A DNA stretch of 64,000 nt from Siphonodentalium dalli (GCA_032622095.1 CP136067.1:135287990-135351989), one strand, 5' to 3'. Positions 22,132-34,761 are shown, numbered from the stretch's first letter. A program made the numbers and translations. The notes: generated by a model from the sequence alone, not told the origin.

Positions 22132-25100
22132 ATAATTGTGTAAATAATATTTGATTGATTTAAAAGAAATGTCAAGATCTTGTGATTCAATGTATTTATT
22201 GGGAGACATAGCTGCAATTAAAATCTAACCCAAAACAAGGGTTGTGTAATGTCAATTATATCCGAGAAATTGCCATTTTTTTTTTTTATAAGTGTGACAT
22301 TATGTGAACTTAAGTAACGTTCACACGTCTGCGTTGCTTTGCACCCGATACGCATAGCATATCAATATATATATAAGGTATTTGTGGTTCAAATACGCCA
22401 CATATATATAGGGTATTTGAGTGGATCAGACTGATGTCATGCTCAATACGCCACCTAAATATACTTATTGCGCGTTCTGTGCAGATTCTCATCACTGCGT
22501 GTCCTGACCGCCATCTTGGATATAATAATCGTCGCTTCAAAAGTTTGACGGCTTCTAATATCATTGTATTGCAGTGTTTAGCTATAGTTTTGATTCAGTT
22601 TGGAACATATTAATGATATTTATATATATAGTAAATCCCAATTTCGCCTTTTCTCAGTTTTCACTCACTATTAACGGAAAATGGGCGATAAGACCAGAAT
22701 ACGCAGTTATATATACGTATTTCAGCTTCCAGTACGATATATATAGCCTCGCTATTCGTCATGGACAGTGGCGCATCTGTGTGAGAGGGCGGCGCACTGT
22801 AGTTCAAATGTTCTCTATATATTATTAAATACTTATTGGATAATCGTTCACTGCAGCACACGCGCGTATGTATGGGCCTAGATTGCCCTATATGTCCTAT
22901 ATAATGGTGACGTTTACCACTATAATTAAGTTCATAATAAGCACCTGTAAAGTCCTATATAATTAATTTTAAATGGACACGAAATTAAGTGTGATTTAAA
23001 AATAATTGCATATAAAATATAGGATTATTTTGAATATGTTATACAAAAATAATATCAAGGGCGAGGTCGCTGTTGCATCGTGGAGTGGGGTTGTGGTGGC
23101 AGTCTATAAAGGAACTTAGATATTATTCTGAATCAATTAGGCCTATAGGGCCTATATATGCCATTTTGTTGGAATCGGGCTTGGGACTCGGAGGAAGAAT
23201 TTAGCTAGGATAGGTTTGGGTGAATACTCTATATATACATCCGGGCATGCCTTAGGGCCTATACATGCCTAGATTTATGGGTGGAGGATCGCTCGAGAAT
23301 GATTATTTATCGATAATAACATATAGCCTACCGGTATCCATGCATCCATGTTTTACAGTTTATAACATGAACACGATATGGATACAATTATATGTACGTG
23401 TAGGCCTACGTATGTAGTATATATAGGCCTGCATATATATATATGTATATATCTAGGCCTATATATAGGCCAATACTAGTTTATGAAATTCAGAATGTGC
23501 ATATTTGTAACCGTACGGCAGGCGCCCGAATTTTAGGGGGGGCTAAGACTTTTTACCCAAATTTTTGTTACATGATATATGGTTGTAACACATTTTTTGT
23601 AGAATATAGCTATATACATTGTATAGGCCTATACTGGTTACCGGTAATTCGCGGTCTATAATTATAACAAAATAAATTCAAATTAACCTTAAATATGTAT
23701 CATTCTGGCAGAAAATGTAATTTGCCGTAATTTCCCCTTGAAATACCATTCAATTTGACCGAATTAATGACAATTATCATATTTTAACTATCGTCACCCC
23801 GACACAGACATATAGTTCGATCCAGCTTTTGGATAATTTTATTCCTAATTTTCAATAGAACGCACGTGATACATTTTGCACGTTATTTTTTTCGTCTGGA
23901 GTGGATTTATTCCACTGGAGATGTTCTTTGTAGAGAAACAAACTTATCACACACGTATTGCTGTTATTTGACAATAAATTAACTGTTCTTTATATGGACC
24001 AGAAACTGCGAGTGGGAGATGTTCACAAACAGCTTATTTAAGTTGAACACTGAGAACAGCTTCAACAGGTCTGGAAAATAATGACGTGGAAATTCAGCTT
24101 CTTCAAGTATAACTATAAGTTATAACCAGTGAAGGGTCTGGGAAATGTGAAAATTCAGCTGTCCTAGTTGATTTTGAACAGCTATATATTATACTCTCTA
24201 GCTGGTCACTTTTATGCAACATGACAAAATATTTAAAATGCGCATAAAAAACTGGTCCGACTCCAAGTCTGCTCGTTAGAAAACCAGCTAAAATATCATA
24301 TTTGGATAGACAAAATGCTATTTTTCATCCAAGACTTCCCCATTCCATGTCTAAAAAATACTGCTAATTTTATTTTAAATGAATCAGTAACGTTCCGTAA
24401 GGTCACATCGGGTCATCACTATGCACCAAGCTATTAATCGCTCACTTACACTACTGTATCTGTATCTGTAGATATTACAGTGCAGGAACCAATTCTGGTA
24501 CTGTACTGTTATTGATATGATTGACACGATATTCATACAATATGATACATATAATTTATAACTGCAGGGTTTTTTTTTTTATGCACCATCCGCTTATTAT
24601 TTCTGTCAGTTCCGAATTAGGCAGTTCTGAATGTTTTGTTCACAAAAAGTCCTACTAGTATCCAAACTTTACAATCGTACATGATTCCTCTACAAACCAT
24701 AATTGCTTTACCAAGAACTTTCTCAAATTAAGGACACCAGATTCGTTCATTTAGAATTTTAATTCTTTCATGACTGGAACTTCCTGAAATGAACTTCCTG
24801 AATGTGCCAATGCATTATCTTGTATATGTGAGATGCAAATAATTTATATGAGAATACATTGGCCTAACAATATTTACCTTGTGTTGACATTGTAAGCCCT
24901 TGGATTCACATATATATGATCGAGACTCCTATGGGAGACCGGCCCGCATTTACCGTATAAGAGCATGCTTACTGCTTAGTATATGGTCTTTAATGCTGCA
25001 CCAGTGCAGCTCCCATCATGAAAGGGTTAAGAGACCCGTAAACAGGGACACCAGAGAAGGGTGCATGCAGGGGCATTGCCCCCCCCCCCTGCCCTGGCCC

Positions 25101-25320
25101 AGGAGAGTCCAGTGGGTACCCGAAAAGTGCCCTGCTGACTGGTTTGCCCCGCTTGCCCTTGGGTGCTTCCGGTGTCCTTGCCCGTAAACAGTTTTTGATG
25201 TGCATTTTCCCAATTTTGTCTCATTGCATAACAGTTACTGACTGGAGGGTACCGTGTAATATATAGCTGAATTAAGCTATTGTAGCTGAATTTTCACATT
25301 TGCCAGATCTGGTGATATTT
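22132..25320. other. Gene-free stretch rich in AGGCCTATA and TATATA words
   Basis: From about 23130 to 23660 the word TAGGCCTATA and its variants recur many times, with a dense cluster at 23400-23480 and stray copies around. A decayed hairpin-MITE fragment lies at 24807-24865 (GCCAATGCATTATCTTGTAT...ACATTGGCC). A GC-rich block at 25020-25195 contains a C run of ten and GGACACCAGAGAAGGG with a partial inverted partner CCGGTGTCC. Open frames on both strands at 22310-22861 contain CGCCACATATATAT-like repeats. No supported exon. Confidence 0.4.
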
Positions 25321-25610
25321 TTAGCTCAACTTGACAAAGTCAAGTTTGAGCTATAATTGCCATGGGTTGGCATCTTTCGTCCGTCTGTGCGTGAATGTAC
25401 TAGCAGCCATCTGTCAATAATTTCCATTAGAACACCTACAGGTCACATCTCTCATCCGATCGTCACCAAACACATATGGATCTTTAGAGTGACCTCTAAG
25501 CTCTAGATGGGAGCCTTAATTTTTTTCAGAAAATCGTTAAAAAACATGGCCATCATCAATTTAAAATTTGAATCCATCGGCACACCCGTATTTATTGGAG
25601 AATTGTTTTT

Positions 25611-28600
25611 AGCTCAACTTTACTTTGTAAAGTTTGAGCTATTGCCATGGCTTGGTATCCGTCGTCCGTGTGAGTGTGTGTGTGTGCGTGTGTGATGCGT
25701 CAACAATTTCCTTAAGCACAGGCTGCAGTTCGTACCTTTGGTCAGATTATTATGAAATTTGTCATGAATGTTAACAATGACATGTAGATGGGAACGAGTC
25801 ATTTTGGGGTCATTTGGCCGAAAAACATGGCCGCCAGCAGCCATCTTGGATTTTACTCTTTGTATGACTAAATTCTTTAGCACGGGCTACAGGTCGTACC
25901 TTTAGTCTGATCATTTAAAAATTTGTCTTGAATGTTAACAATGACATGTATATGGGAAAGAGTCATTTTGGGGTCATTTGGCCGAAAAACATGGCCGCCA
26001 GCAGCCATCTTGGATTTTACTCTTTGTATGACTAAATTCTTTAGCACGGGCTACAGGTCGTACCTTTAATCTGATCATCATAAAATTTGTTATGAATGTT
26101 AACAATGACATGTAGATGGGAACGAGTCATCTTGGGGTCATTCGGCTGAAAAACATGGCTGCCAGCAGCCATCTTGAATTTTGCTCTTTGTATGACTAAA
26201 TCCTTTAGCACGGGCTTCAGGTCGTACCTTTAGTCTGATCATCATAAAATTTGTCATGAATGTTAATAATGACATGTAGATGGGAACGAGTCATTTTGGG
26301 GGCATTCGGCCAAAAAACATGGCCGCCAGCAGCCATCTTGGATTTTACTCTTTGTATGACTAAATCGTTTAGCACGGGCTACAGTTCGTACCTTTAGTCT
26401 TATCATCATAAAATTTGTCATGGTTGTTAACAATGGCATGTAGATTGGAACTAGTCATTTTGGGGTCATTCGGCCGAAAAACATGGCCGCCAGCAGCCAT
26501 CTTTGATTTCAAAATTGAATTCATTAGCATGGGCCACAGGTCGTACTGTTCGTCTGATCATCAAAAAATTTGTCATAAATGTTAACAATGACATGTAGAT
26601 GGGAACGAGTAATTTTGGGGTTATTCAGCGGAAAAACATGGCCACCAGCAGCCATCTTGGATTTTACTCTTTGTATGACTAAATCCTTTAGCACGGGCTT
26701 CAGGTCGTACCTTTAGTCTGATCATCATAAAATTTGTTATGTATGTTAATAATGACATGTAGATGGGAACGGGTCATTTTGGGTTCTTTCGGCCAAAAAA
26801 CATGGCCGCCAGCAGCCATCTTGGATTTTACTCTTTGTATGACTAAATCCTTTAGCACGGGCTTCAGGTCGTACCTTTAGTCTGATCATCATAAAATTTG
26901 TTAGGAATGTTAATATTGACATGTAGATGAGAACGAGTGATTTCGGGGTCGTTCGGTCAAAAAACATGTCCGCCAGCAGCCATCTTGGATTTTACTCTTT
27001 GCATGACTAAATCCTTTCCCGCGGGCTGCAGGTCGTAGCTTTGATCGGAACTTCATGAAATTTGTCATGGATGTTAACAATGACATGTAGATGGGAACGA
27101 GTCATTTTGGGGTCGTTCAGCCAAAAAACATGGCCACCAGCAGCCATCTTAGATTTTACTCTTTGCATGACTAAATCCTTTGGCGCCGGCTACAGGTCGT
27201 ACCTTTTGTCTGATCTTTATGCAATTTGTCATGAATGTTGACATTGACATGTAGATGGGAACGAGTGATTTTGGGGTCGTTCAGCTAAAAAACATGGCCG
27301 CCAGCAGCCATCTTGGATTTTACTATTTGCATGACTAAATCCTTTGGTGCGGGCTGCAGGTCGTACCTTTAGTAGAATCTTCATGAAATTTGTCACGGCT
27401 GTTGACATTGACATGTAGATGGGAACAAGTCATTTTGGGGTCGTTCGGCCAAAAAACATGGCCACCAGCAGCCATCTTGGATTTTACTCTTTGCATGACT
27501 AAATCCTTTGGTGCGGGCTGCAGGTCGTACCTTTGGTAGAATCTTCATGAAATTTGTCATGGCTGTTGACATTGACATGTAGATGGGAACGAGTCATTTT
27601 GGGGTCATTCGACCAAAAAACATGGCCACTGGTGGCCCATCTTGGATTTCAAAATTAAATCCATTGGCGCGGGCGGGCTACATGTCGTACTATTCGTCTT
27701 ATTGTCATGGAATTTGTCATGAATGTTAACAATGACATGTAGATGGGAACGAGTCATTTTGGGGTCATTTGGCTGAAAAACATGGCCGCCAGCAGCCATC
27801 TTGGATTTTACTCTTTGTATGACTAAATTGTTTAGCACGGGCTACAGTTCGTACCTTTAGTCTTATCATCATAAAATTTGTCATGGATGTTAACAATAGC
27901 ATGTAGATTGGAACGAGTCATTTTGGGGTCATTCGGCCGAAAAACATGGCCGCCAGCAGCCATCTTTCATTTCAAAATTAATTCATTAGCATGGGCCACA
28001 GGTCGTACTGTTCGTCTGATCATCATGAAATTTGTCATGGATGTTAATATTGACATGTAGATGGGAACGAGTCATTTTGGGGTCATTTGGCCGAAAAATA
28101 TGGCCGCCAGCAGCCATCTTGGATTTTACTCTTTGTATGACTAAATTCTTTAGCACGGGCTACAGGTTGTACCTTTAGTCTGATCATCATAAAATTTGTC
28201 ATGAATGTTAACAATAACATGTAGATGGGAACGAGTCATTTTGGGGTCATTCGGCCGAAAAACATGGCCGCCAACAGCCATCTTGGATTTTACTCTTTGT
28301 ATGACTAAATCCTTTAGCACGGGCTTCAGGTCGTACCTTTAGTCTGATCATCATAAAATTTGTCATGAATGTTAATAATGACATGTAGATGGGAACGAGT
28401 CATTTTGGGGGCATTCGGCCAAAAAACATGGCCGCCAGCAGCCATCTTGGATTTTACTCTTTGTATGACTAAATCGTTTAGCACGGGCTACAGTTCGTAC
28501 CTTTAGTCTTATCATCATAAAATTTGTCATGGATGTTAACAATGGCATGTAGATTGGAACGAGTCATTTTGGGGTCATTCGGCCGAAAAACATGGCCGCC

Positions 28601-29569
28601 AGCAGCCATCTTTCATTTCAAAATTTAATTCATTAGCATGGGCCACAGGTCGTACTGTTCGTCTGATCATCATGAAATTTGTCATGGATGTTAATATTGA
28701 CATGTAGATGGGAACGAGTAATTTTGGGGTCATTCGGCCCAAAAACATGGCCGCCAGCAGCCATCTTGGATTTTACTCTTTGTATGACTAAATCCTTTAG
28801 CACGGGCTTCAGGTCGTACCTTTAGTCTGATCATCATAAAATTTGTCATGGATGTTAACAATGACATGTAGATGGGAACGAGTCATTTTGGGGTCGTTCA
28901 GCCAAAAAACATGGCCACCAGACTTCTTCAGATCATCTTAGATTTTACTCTTTGCATGACTAAATCCTTTGGTGCGGGCTGCAGGTCGTACCTTTGGTTG
29001 AATCTTCATGAAATTTGTCATGGCTGTTGACATTGACATGTAGATGGGAACGAGTCATTTTGGGGTCATTCGACCAAAAAACATGGCCACTGGTGGCCCA
29101 TCTTGGATTTCAAAATTAAATCCATTGGCGCGGGCGGGCTACATGTCGTACTATTCGTCTGATAATCATGAAATTTGTCATGGATGTTAATATTGACATG
29201 TAGATCGGAAACGAGTCATTTTGGGGTTGTTCGGCCAAAAAACATGGCCGTCAGCAACCATCTTGGATTTTACTCTTTGCATGACTAAATCCTTTAGCGC
29301 TGGCTACAGGTTGTAGCTTTGGTCGGATCTTCATAAAATTTGTCATGGATGTTAATAATGACATGTAGATGGGAACGAGTTCTTTTGGGGTCATTCGGCC
29401 AAAAAACATGGCCACCAGCAGCCATCTTGGATTTTACTCTTTGCATGACTAAATCCTTTGGCACAGGTAAGACATTTCAATCAGCATCTTTCCTATTTCT
29501 CCATTTACTGTAAACCATTAAATTATATTCCCCTACCTAAGTTGAGCTACAGTGTCATTGACACTTTCA
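25611..29569 (+). mobile_element. HINE/pearl-like element A with a 164-bp satellite core, about 3.96 kb
   Basis: The left end AGCTCAACTTTAC-TTT-GTAAAGTTTGAGCT is a perfect hairpin at 25611; the right end carries AAGTTGAGCT, the complement of the left terminal AGCTCAACTT, then the hairpin AGTGTC-ATT-GACACT at 29551-29564. Subterminal inverted repeats, a 3' hairpin, a central satellite and no long target duplication are the established marks of Helentron-derived non-autonomous elements (HINEs, including bivalve pearl elements). A pyrimidine/GT tract follows the left end (GTCCGTGTGAGTGTGTG). The core has about 23 monomers. No protein-coding capacity is visible. Confidence 0.75.
25700..29470 (+). 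repeat. 164-bp satellite array with higher-order repeats
   Basis: The word AAAAACATGGCCGCCAGCAG recurs at 25821, 25985, 26149 and 26313, exactly 164 bases apart, and continues to about 29405. Other monomer landmarks are CATCTTGGATTTTACTCTTT, GGTCGTACCTTTAGTCTGAT and TGACATGTAGATGGGAACGA. Variant monomers repeat at longer spacing: the ATTCATTAGCATGGGCCACA type at about 26520, 27980 and 28628, and the CACTGGTGGCCCATCTTGGA type at about 27626 and 29088. This gives a higher-order period near 1.46 kb (about nine monomers). Since 164 is not a multiple of 3, frames cannot pass coherently through the array. Confidence 0.9.
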
Positions 29570-31274
29570 TTAAATTTTACAGGCATGTTTAAATGTAGGA
29601 TCGAATCTAGATCGACTCTGGGTGGGAGCTATCGAAAAACATGGCCACGAGCAGCCATCTTGGATTTTACTCTTTGCATGAGTAAATTATTTGGCACACC
29701 CTACAGACTGCAACCCTCATCCAAGCATCACCAAACTTGATATGGATAATCGGTGCGACCTCTAGATGGGAGCCATACAATTTTTTTGAATTACGTTGAA
29801 AAACATGGCCATCTTGGATTTTACTCTTTGTATGATTCGGCACACCCCACAGGCAATCTCCCACATCCGATCATCACCTAACTTCATAAGTTTCTTCAGG
29901 GTGACCTCTAGATGGAAGCCATCAATTTTTCCCGAAAATCTTTTATAAAACATGGCCGACAGCAGCCATCTTGGATTTCAAATTTGAATTCATCGGCACA
30001 CCCTGCAACCCGCATTTATTGGATAGTTGTTTTTAAAATTGACAAGCATGTTTAGGACCACCTCTAGATGTAAACAATCAAAAACTTTCGATAACAAACA
30101 TGGCCGACACCAGCCATCTTGGATTTTCCACTTTGCATGACTAAATCCTTTCGCACACGCTACAGACCACATCCCTCATTCGATCATCACCAAACTTCAT
30201 ATGGATCTGTTGGGTGACCACTAGATAGGAGCCCTCATTTATTTTCTGAATTTCGTTGAAAAACTTGGCTGCCAGTGGCCATCTTGGATTTACTCTTTGT
30301 ATGACTAAATCCATCGGCGTGCGCTCTACTGGCCACAGCCCTCGTCCGATCGTCATCAGATGTTAGGGGTGACCACCAGATTGGAGCTATCTAATTTTTT
30401 GAAAAACATGACCGCCAGCAGCCATCTTGAATTTTACTCTTTGCATGACTAAATTTTTCAGCACACCCTACAGGCCACATCCCTCATCCGATCATGACCA
30501 AACTTCATATGGATCTTCAGGGTAACCACTAGATTGGATCCATTATATTTTTCACAAATTTTGTTTGAAAAGATGGCCGCCAGTGGCCATCTTCGATTTT
30601 ACTCCTTGTATGACTAAATCCTTTGGCACACCCTAAAGGCCACCTCCCTCATATGATCATAATTCAGTGACCACTTGATAGGAGCCATCATTTTTTTTCT
30701 GAATTTCGATGAAAAACATGGCTGCCAGTGGCCATCTTGGATTATACTCTTTGTATGACTAAATCCTTCGGAGTTCGCACTACAGGCCACAGCCCTCGTC
30801 CGATCATCATCAAATTTCAAATGGATGTTAGGGGTGACCACCAGATTGGAGCCATCTAATTTTTCCAAATTTTGTTGAAAAACATGACTGCCAGCAGCCA
30901 TCTTGGATTTTACTCTTTGCATGACTAAATTCTTCGGTACACCCTACATCCACATCCCTCATCCGATCATCACCAAACTTCATACTAGTATGGATCTTCG
31001 AGGTAACCACTAGATTTGATCCATCATTTTTTTCTCAAATTTCGTTCGAAAACATGGCCGCCAGTGGCCATCTTGGATTTTACTCTTTGTATGACTAAAT
31101 CCTTCGGCATGCGCACTACAGGCCACAGCCCTTATCCGATTGTCATCAAATTTCAAATGGATCTTAGGGATGACCACCAGATTTGAGCCATCTAATTTTT
31201 CCAAATTTTGTTGAAAAACATGACGACCAGCGGCCATCTTGGATTTTACTCTTTGCATGACTAAATTCTTTCCG

Positions 31275-31847
31275 GCACTCAACGTGTTAACATATTAAAA
31301 ACCATTGGATTAAATGTTAATCATTAGCCTCTTGTCTAAAGAAATGTAGAGGTCTGTCATACAGGTTAGATAATGTGTGAGCTTGAGGATGTCATATAAT
31401 TTTCTGTATTTTTATAAACAATTTCTATGCTCTACCCGAACAATAACATTTAGTCTGTCAAACAATATGAGAACTGGCAAAATCACAAATTGGAACGAGT
31501 GCAACTAATTAATTATCTATTCGTCGAAGCCATTATACATATACTAAAATGAGATTCAATTTCTAGTTTTGTTGACAGACTTAATGACACCATATAACAA
31601 GATATCTCTAATTCATGAACCTGATGTGACAGTCATTATTCATTTCAGATTTATTATACCCCCATGACTGAAGGAAATGGTGGATAAATAATTATACTGA
31701 ATTACATGCGTCTGACCCTGCATCTGTCCAAGCAGATATCTCCAAAACCTGTTGTTGGATCTCAATGATATATGGTATGGTTGTTTACTACTGTGAGGAT
31801 ATTCAATACAGCTTGGGTTTTCCATTCTACAGTTATCCATATTTGTT
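31275..31847. other. Gene-free spacer with part of another dispersed repeat
   Basis: At 31275-31640 I see unique AT-rich sequence. The 31650-31845 part (TTTATTATACCCCCATGACT, CTGCATCTGTCC, GATATCTCCAAAACC, TTGGATCTCAATGA) resembles 43370-43560 and 33430-33500, so it is a piece of a dispersed repeat. No exon is supported. Confidence 0.4.
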
Positions 31848-33417
31848 AGCTCAACTTTACTTTGTAAAGTTTGAGCTATTGCCATGGCTTTGTCAGCCGT
31901 CGTCTGGTGTGTGTGCGTGTGTGATTCGTCAACAATTTCCTTTAGCACGGGCTACAGGTCATACCTTTGGTCGGATCATTATGAAATTTGTCATGGATGT
32001 TGACATTGTCATGTAGATGGGAACGAGTCATTTTGGGGTGATTCGGCATAACACATGGCCGCTAGCGGCCATCTTGGATTTCAAAATTCAATCCATTAGC
32101 ACGGGCTACAGGTCGTACTGTTCGTCTGATCATCATGAAATTTGTCATGGCTGTTAACAATGACATCTAGATGGGAACGAGTCATTTTGGGGTCATTCAG
32201 CAAAAAAACATGGCCACCAGCAGCCATCTTGGATTTTACTCTTTGCATGACTAAATCCTTTGGCACAGGCTACAGGTCGAAGCTTTGGTCTTATCATTCT
32301 GAAATATGTCATGGCTGTTGACATTGACATGTAGATGGGAACGAGTCACTTTGGGGTCATTCGGAAAAAAAACATGGCCGCCAGCGGCCATTTTGGGTTT
32401 CAAAATTCAATCCATTAGCACGGGCTACAGGTCGTACTATTTGTCTGATCATCGTGAAATTTGTCATCGATGTTAATATTGACATTTAGATCTGACCAAT
32501 TCATTTTGGGGTAATTCGGCAAAAAAACATGGCCACCAGCAGCCAGATTTCAAAATCAATCCATTAGCACGGGCTACATGTCATACTGATCATCATGAAA
32601 TTTATCATGGATGTTAATATTGACATTTAGATGGGAACGAGTCATTTTGGGGTCGTTCGGCCAAAAAACATGGCTGCCAGCAGCCATCTTGGGATTTTAC
32701 TCTTTGCATGACTAAATCCTTTGGCATGGGCTCCAGGTCGTAATTTTGGTCAGATCTTCATGAAATTTGTCATGGCTGTTAGCAATGACATGTAGATGGG
32801 AACGAGTCATTTGGGGTCATTCGGCAAAAAAACATGGCCACCAGCAGCCATCTTGGATTTTACTCTTTACATGACTAAATCCTTTGGCACAGTCTACAGG
32901 TCGAAGCTTTGGTCATATCATTATGAAATTTGTCATGGCTGTTGACATTGACATGTAGATGAGAACAAATCATTTTGGGGTCATTCGGTAAAAAAAAACA
33001 TGACCGCCAGCGGCCATCTTGGATTTCAAAATTCAATCCATTAGCACGGGCTACAGGTCGTACTATTTGTCTGATCATCGTGAAATTTGTCATCGATGTT
33101 AATATTGACATTTAGATCTGACCAATTCATTTTGGGGTAATTCGGCAAAAAAACATGGCCACCAGCAGCCATCTTGGATTTCACTCTTTGTATGACTAAA
33201 TCCTTTGGCACGGGCTACAGGTCCTAACTTTGGTCAGATCATTATGAGTTTTTTTGGGGTCATTCGGCAAAAAAACGTGGCTGCCAGTGGCCATCTTGGA
33301 TTTTACTCTGCATAAATAGGCCTTTTAAATTTCCACGTTCCTAATCACTCCATTGACTATAACACATGAAATTATTCCCTTTCCAAGTTGAGCTACAGTG
33401 TCATTGACACTTTTCAT
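31848..33417 (+). mobile_element. Second copy of HINE-like element A, about 1.57 kb
   Basis: It begins with the same left hairpin AGCTCAACTTTACTTTGTAA at 31848 and ends with AAGTTGAGCTACAGTGTCAT and GACACTTTT at about 33385-33414, matching copy A at both ends, including a related right arm (ATTATTCCCTTTCCAAGTTG against ATATTCCCCTACCTAAGTTG). The core has only about nine monomers, some shortened, so the two copies differ mainly in satellite copy number. Monomers of the TTTCAAAATTCAATCCATTA type alternate with the TTTTACTCTTTGCATGACT type. Confidence 0.75.
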
Positions 33418-34180
33418 TTATCTGGAAATGTTGGTTATTTGTCCGTTTGACGAGATACATGTATCTCAGCAATAGGTTGCCGGATCTCAATGAACAACGA
33501 ACTGGAGGAAGTCAAGCTTGAGTCCATCAATAAATTCCTTTGGCTCACCCTAGAGGCCACGTCCCTCATCTGATCATCACCAAACTTCATATGGATCTTC
33601 AGACTGACATCTAGATGGGAGCCTGACTTTTTTCCTGAAATTTGTTAAAAAAGCATGGCCACAACCATCTATCTTGGATTTCTAATGTGAATTCCATCAG
33701 CACACCTTGCAGCCCACATTTATTTGAGAATTGTTTTGAAGCTGTACAGGCTTGTTTAGGATAACCTCTAGATGCCTGATGGGAGCTGCCAAATTTGAAT
33801 GATTTGAAATTGCCATATTGAGCATAACATATGTGAATAATCTTGTTTGAAAAGGGTGATGTGGAGGCCATATTTTTATTTCCTTGTTAACAATTTTGAG
33901 ACCGTTAACTAAAAACAGTTGGCGACCGATTTCAATAATTCTTTTGCGACAGATCCATTCTTTCAGGCAAAACACTTGACGAGCGCCATCTTCTGATGTG
34001 CACCCCTTGTTTGTTCCCTCTGGTGTTCTAAATAAATATATCTAGATACTACATCACACTCCTTGTTATTGTCATTGACTTAATGACTTATTATAAGGTT
34101 TCTGAAATTTTGCTGTCAATTGCAGATAATTCTATCTGTCAAATTTATCAACTTAAAAAATATGACTTTTCTTATTTGCA
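33418..34180. other. B-type satellite fragment and AT-rich flank
   Basis: 33530-33790 holds about one and a half B-type units (CACGTCCCTCATCTGATCAT, CACCAAACTTCATATGGATC). After this the sequence becomes unique. A minus-strand frame at 33697-33975 spans the border and is not coherent with either. No exon is supported before 34180. Confidence 0.45.
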
Positions 34181-34181
34181 G

Positions 34182-34294
34182 GTTTAACAATATGGACCTT
34201 AAGTGAGCTTATAGGTAATCCATCTGAACAAACAGTTGTACTATTCAGTGGAATATATGGTAGTTTCCAATCTCCTGAATGCAGGGAACAATAG
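34182..34294 (+). CDS. Candidate 3'-terminal exon, unrecognised, with poly(A) signal
   Basis: The 3' splice-like site CTTTTCTTATTTGCAG ends at 34181. After two bases that would complete a split codon, 36 codons run to TAG at 34292-34294: the peptide starts LTIWTLSELIGNPSEQTVVL and ends SFQSPECREQ. The other two frames stop almost at once. An AATAAA hexamer at 34445-34450, 150 bases after the stop, would suit a short 3' untranslated region. A 122-codon frame on the opposite strand (34153-34521) overlaps it, so the strand is not certain. I do not recognise the family; upstream exons were not found. Confidence 0.3.
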
Positions 34295-34464
34295 ATACAT
34301 ACAATGTGAGTGTCAGTACTAGTTTGCCTTAGTTTTGTAATTGTTTTCAGTTTTGGAAGTAACATGTAGAAAATAAGTTTGTGATGACACATTCTGGAGA
34401 ATTCCAGCACCGTATATGGACTTAGAAAATAAATAGGTGTCAAAAATAAAATGTAATAACTCTG

Positions 34465-34566
34465 TTTGTTGAAAGAAGGGTTCCTTGACTCAAATAAAAA
34501 AAAATTCACCCTTGAAGCCAAAGATATAGTAATTTATCGGTGTTATATTGGACAAGGCATCTTTAA
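34465..34566 (-). mobile_element. MITE family M1, end fragment
   Basis: Read on the minus strand it begins TTAAAGATGCCTTGTCC (TTAA at 34563-34566) and includes TTACTATATCTTTGGCTTC, TTTGAGTCAAGGAACCC and then loses similarity. Only about 100 bp of the family remain. It lies directly downstream of the minus-strand exon candidate at 34570. Confidence 0.6.
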
Positions 34567-34569
34567 CCA

Positions 34570-34761
34570 CTAATATGGGACATTGTCCAAAGAATCATTA
34601 AAAATCATCAAACCTTTTAGAATGAAAAAATCAATGGCATTAAATCCGAACACCAATCCATACACCCTTTGGACTGACTTTTCTGTTTGATTTAGATAGG
34701 TGTATGGGTTATAGAAACTAGCAGATCCATTCAAACTGACCTCGCAAGTAAATAAAGGGAC
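34570..34761 (-). CDS. Candidate 3'-terminal exon on the minus strand, unrecognised
   Basis: On the minus strand an acceptor-like site CAAGTTGTTTCAG ends just before 34761. From there the reading is open in phase 0 for 63 codons to a TAG at 34570. The peptide starts VPLFTCEVSLNGSASFYNPY and continues through YGLVFGFNAIDFFILKGLMI, a hydrophobic stretch that could be buried or membrane-associated, to DNVPY. The composition is protein-like and contains one NGS sequon. With the plus-strand exon candidate at 34182-34294 it would form a tail-to-tail gene pair. I do not recognise the family, and the AT-rich context makes a chance frame possible. Confidence 0.3.
   Translation of the reverse strand, partial: VPLFTCEVSLNGSASFYNPYTYLNQTEKSVQRVYGLVFGFNAIDFFILKGLMIFNDSLDNVPY

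Larger units (their letters stand above)
25323..31274 (+). mobile_element. HINE-like element B (host of a nested insertion)
   Basis: The left end AGCTCAACTTGACAAAGTCAAGTTTGAGCT forms a hairpin and begins at 25323, followed by GCCATGGGTTGGCATC and CCGTCTGTGCG. B-type satellite units contain CACATCCCTCATCCGATCAT, CACCAAACTTCATATGGAT and ACCTCTAGATGGGAGCC. B is interrupted after 25610 by element A and resumes at about 29570 with AAATTTTACAGGCATG, continuing as units of about 165 bp to 31274. No AAGTTGAGCT right end was seen at 31274, so B may be truncated there. Further B-type units occur at 33530-33790 and a fragment at 57050-57205. Confidence 0.7.

Noticed and set aside
25700-29470. Regular repeats considered as a CRISPR array
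   Set aside because: Monomers are contiguous 164-bp satellites with no unique spacers, in a eukaryotic context.
25620-33111. Many minus-strand frames with repeated SKIQDGCWRPCFLAE-like peptide
   Set aside because: They are translations of the 164-bp satellite; the period is not a multiple of three, so frames break at each monomer.
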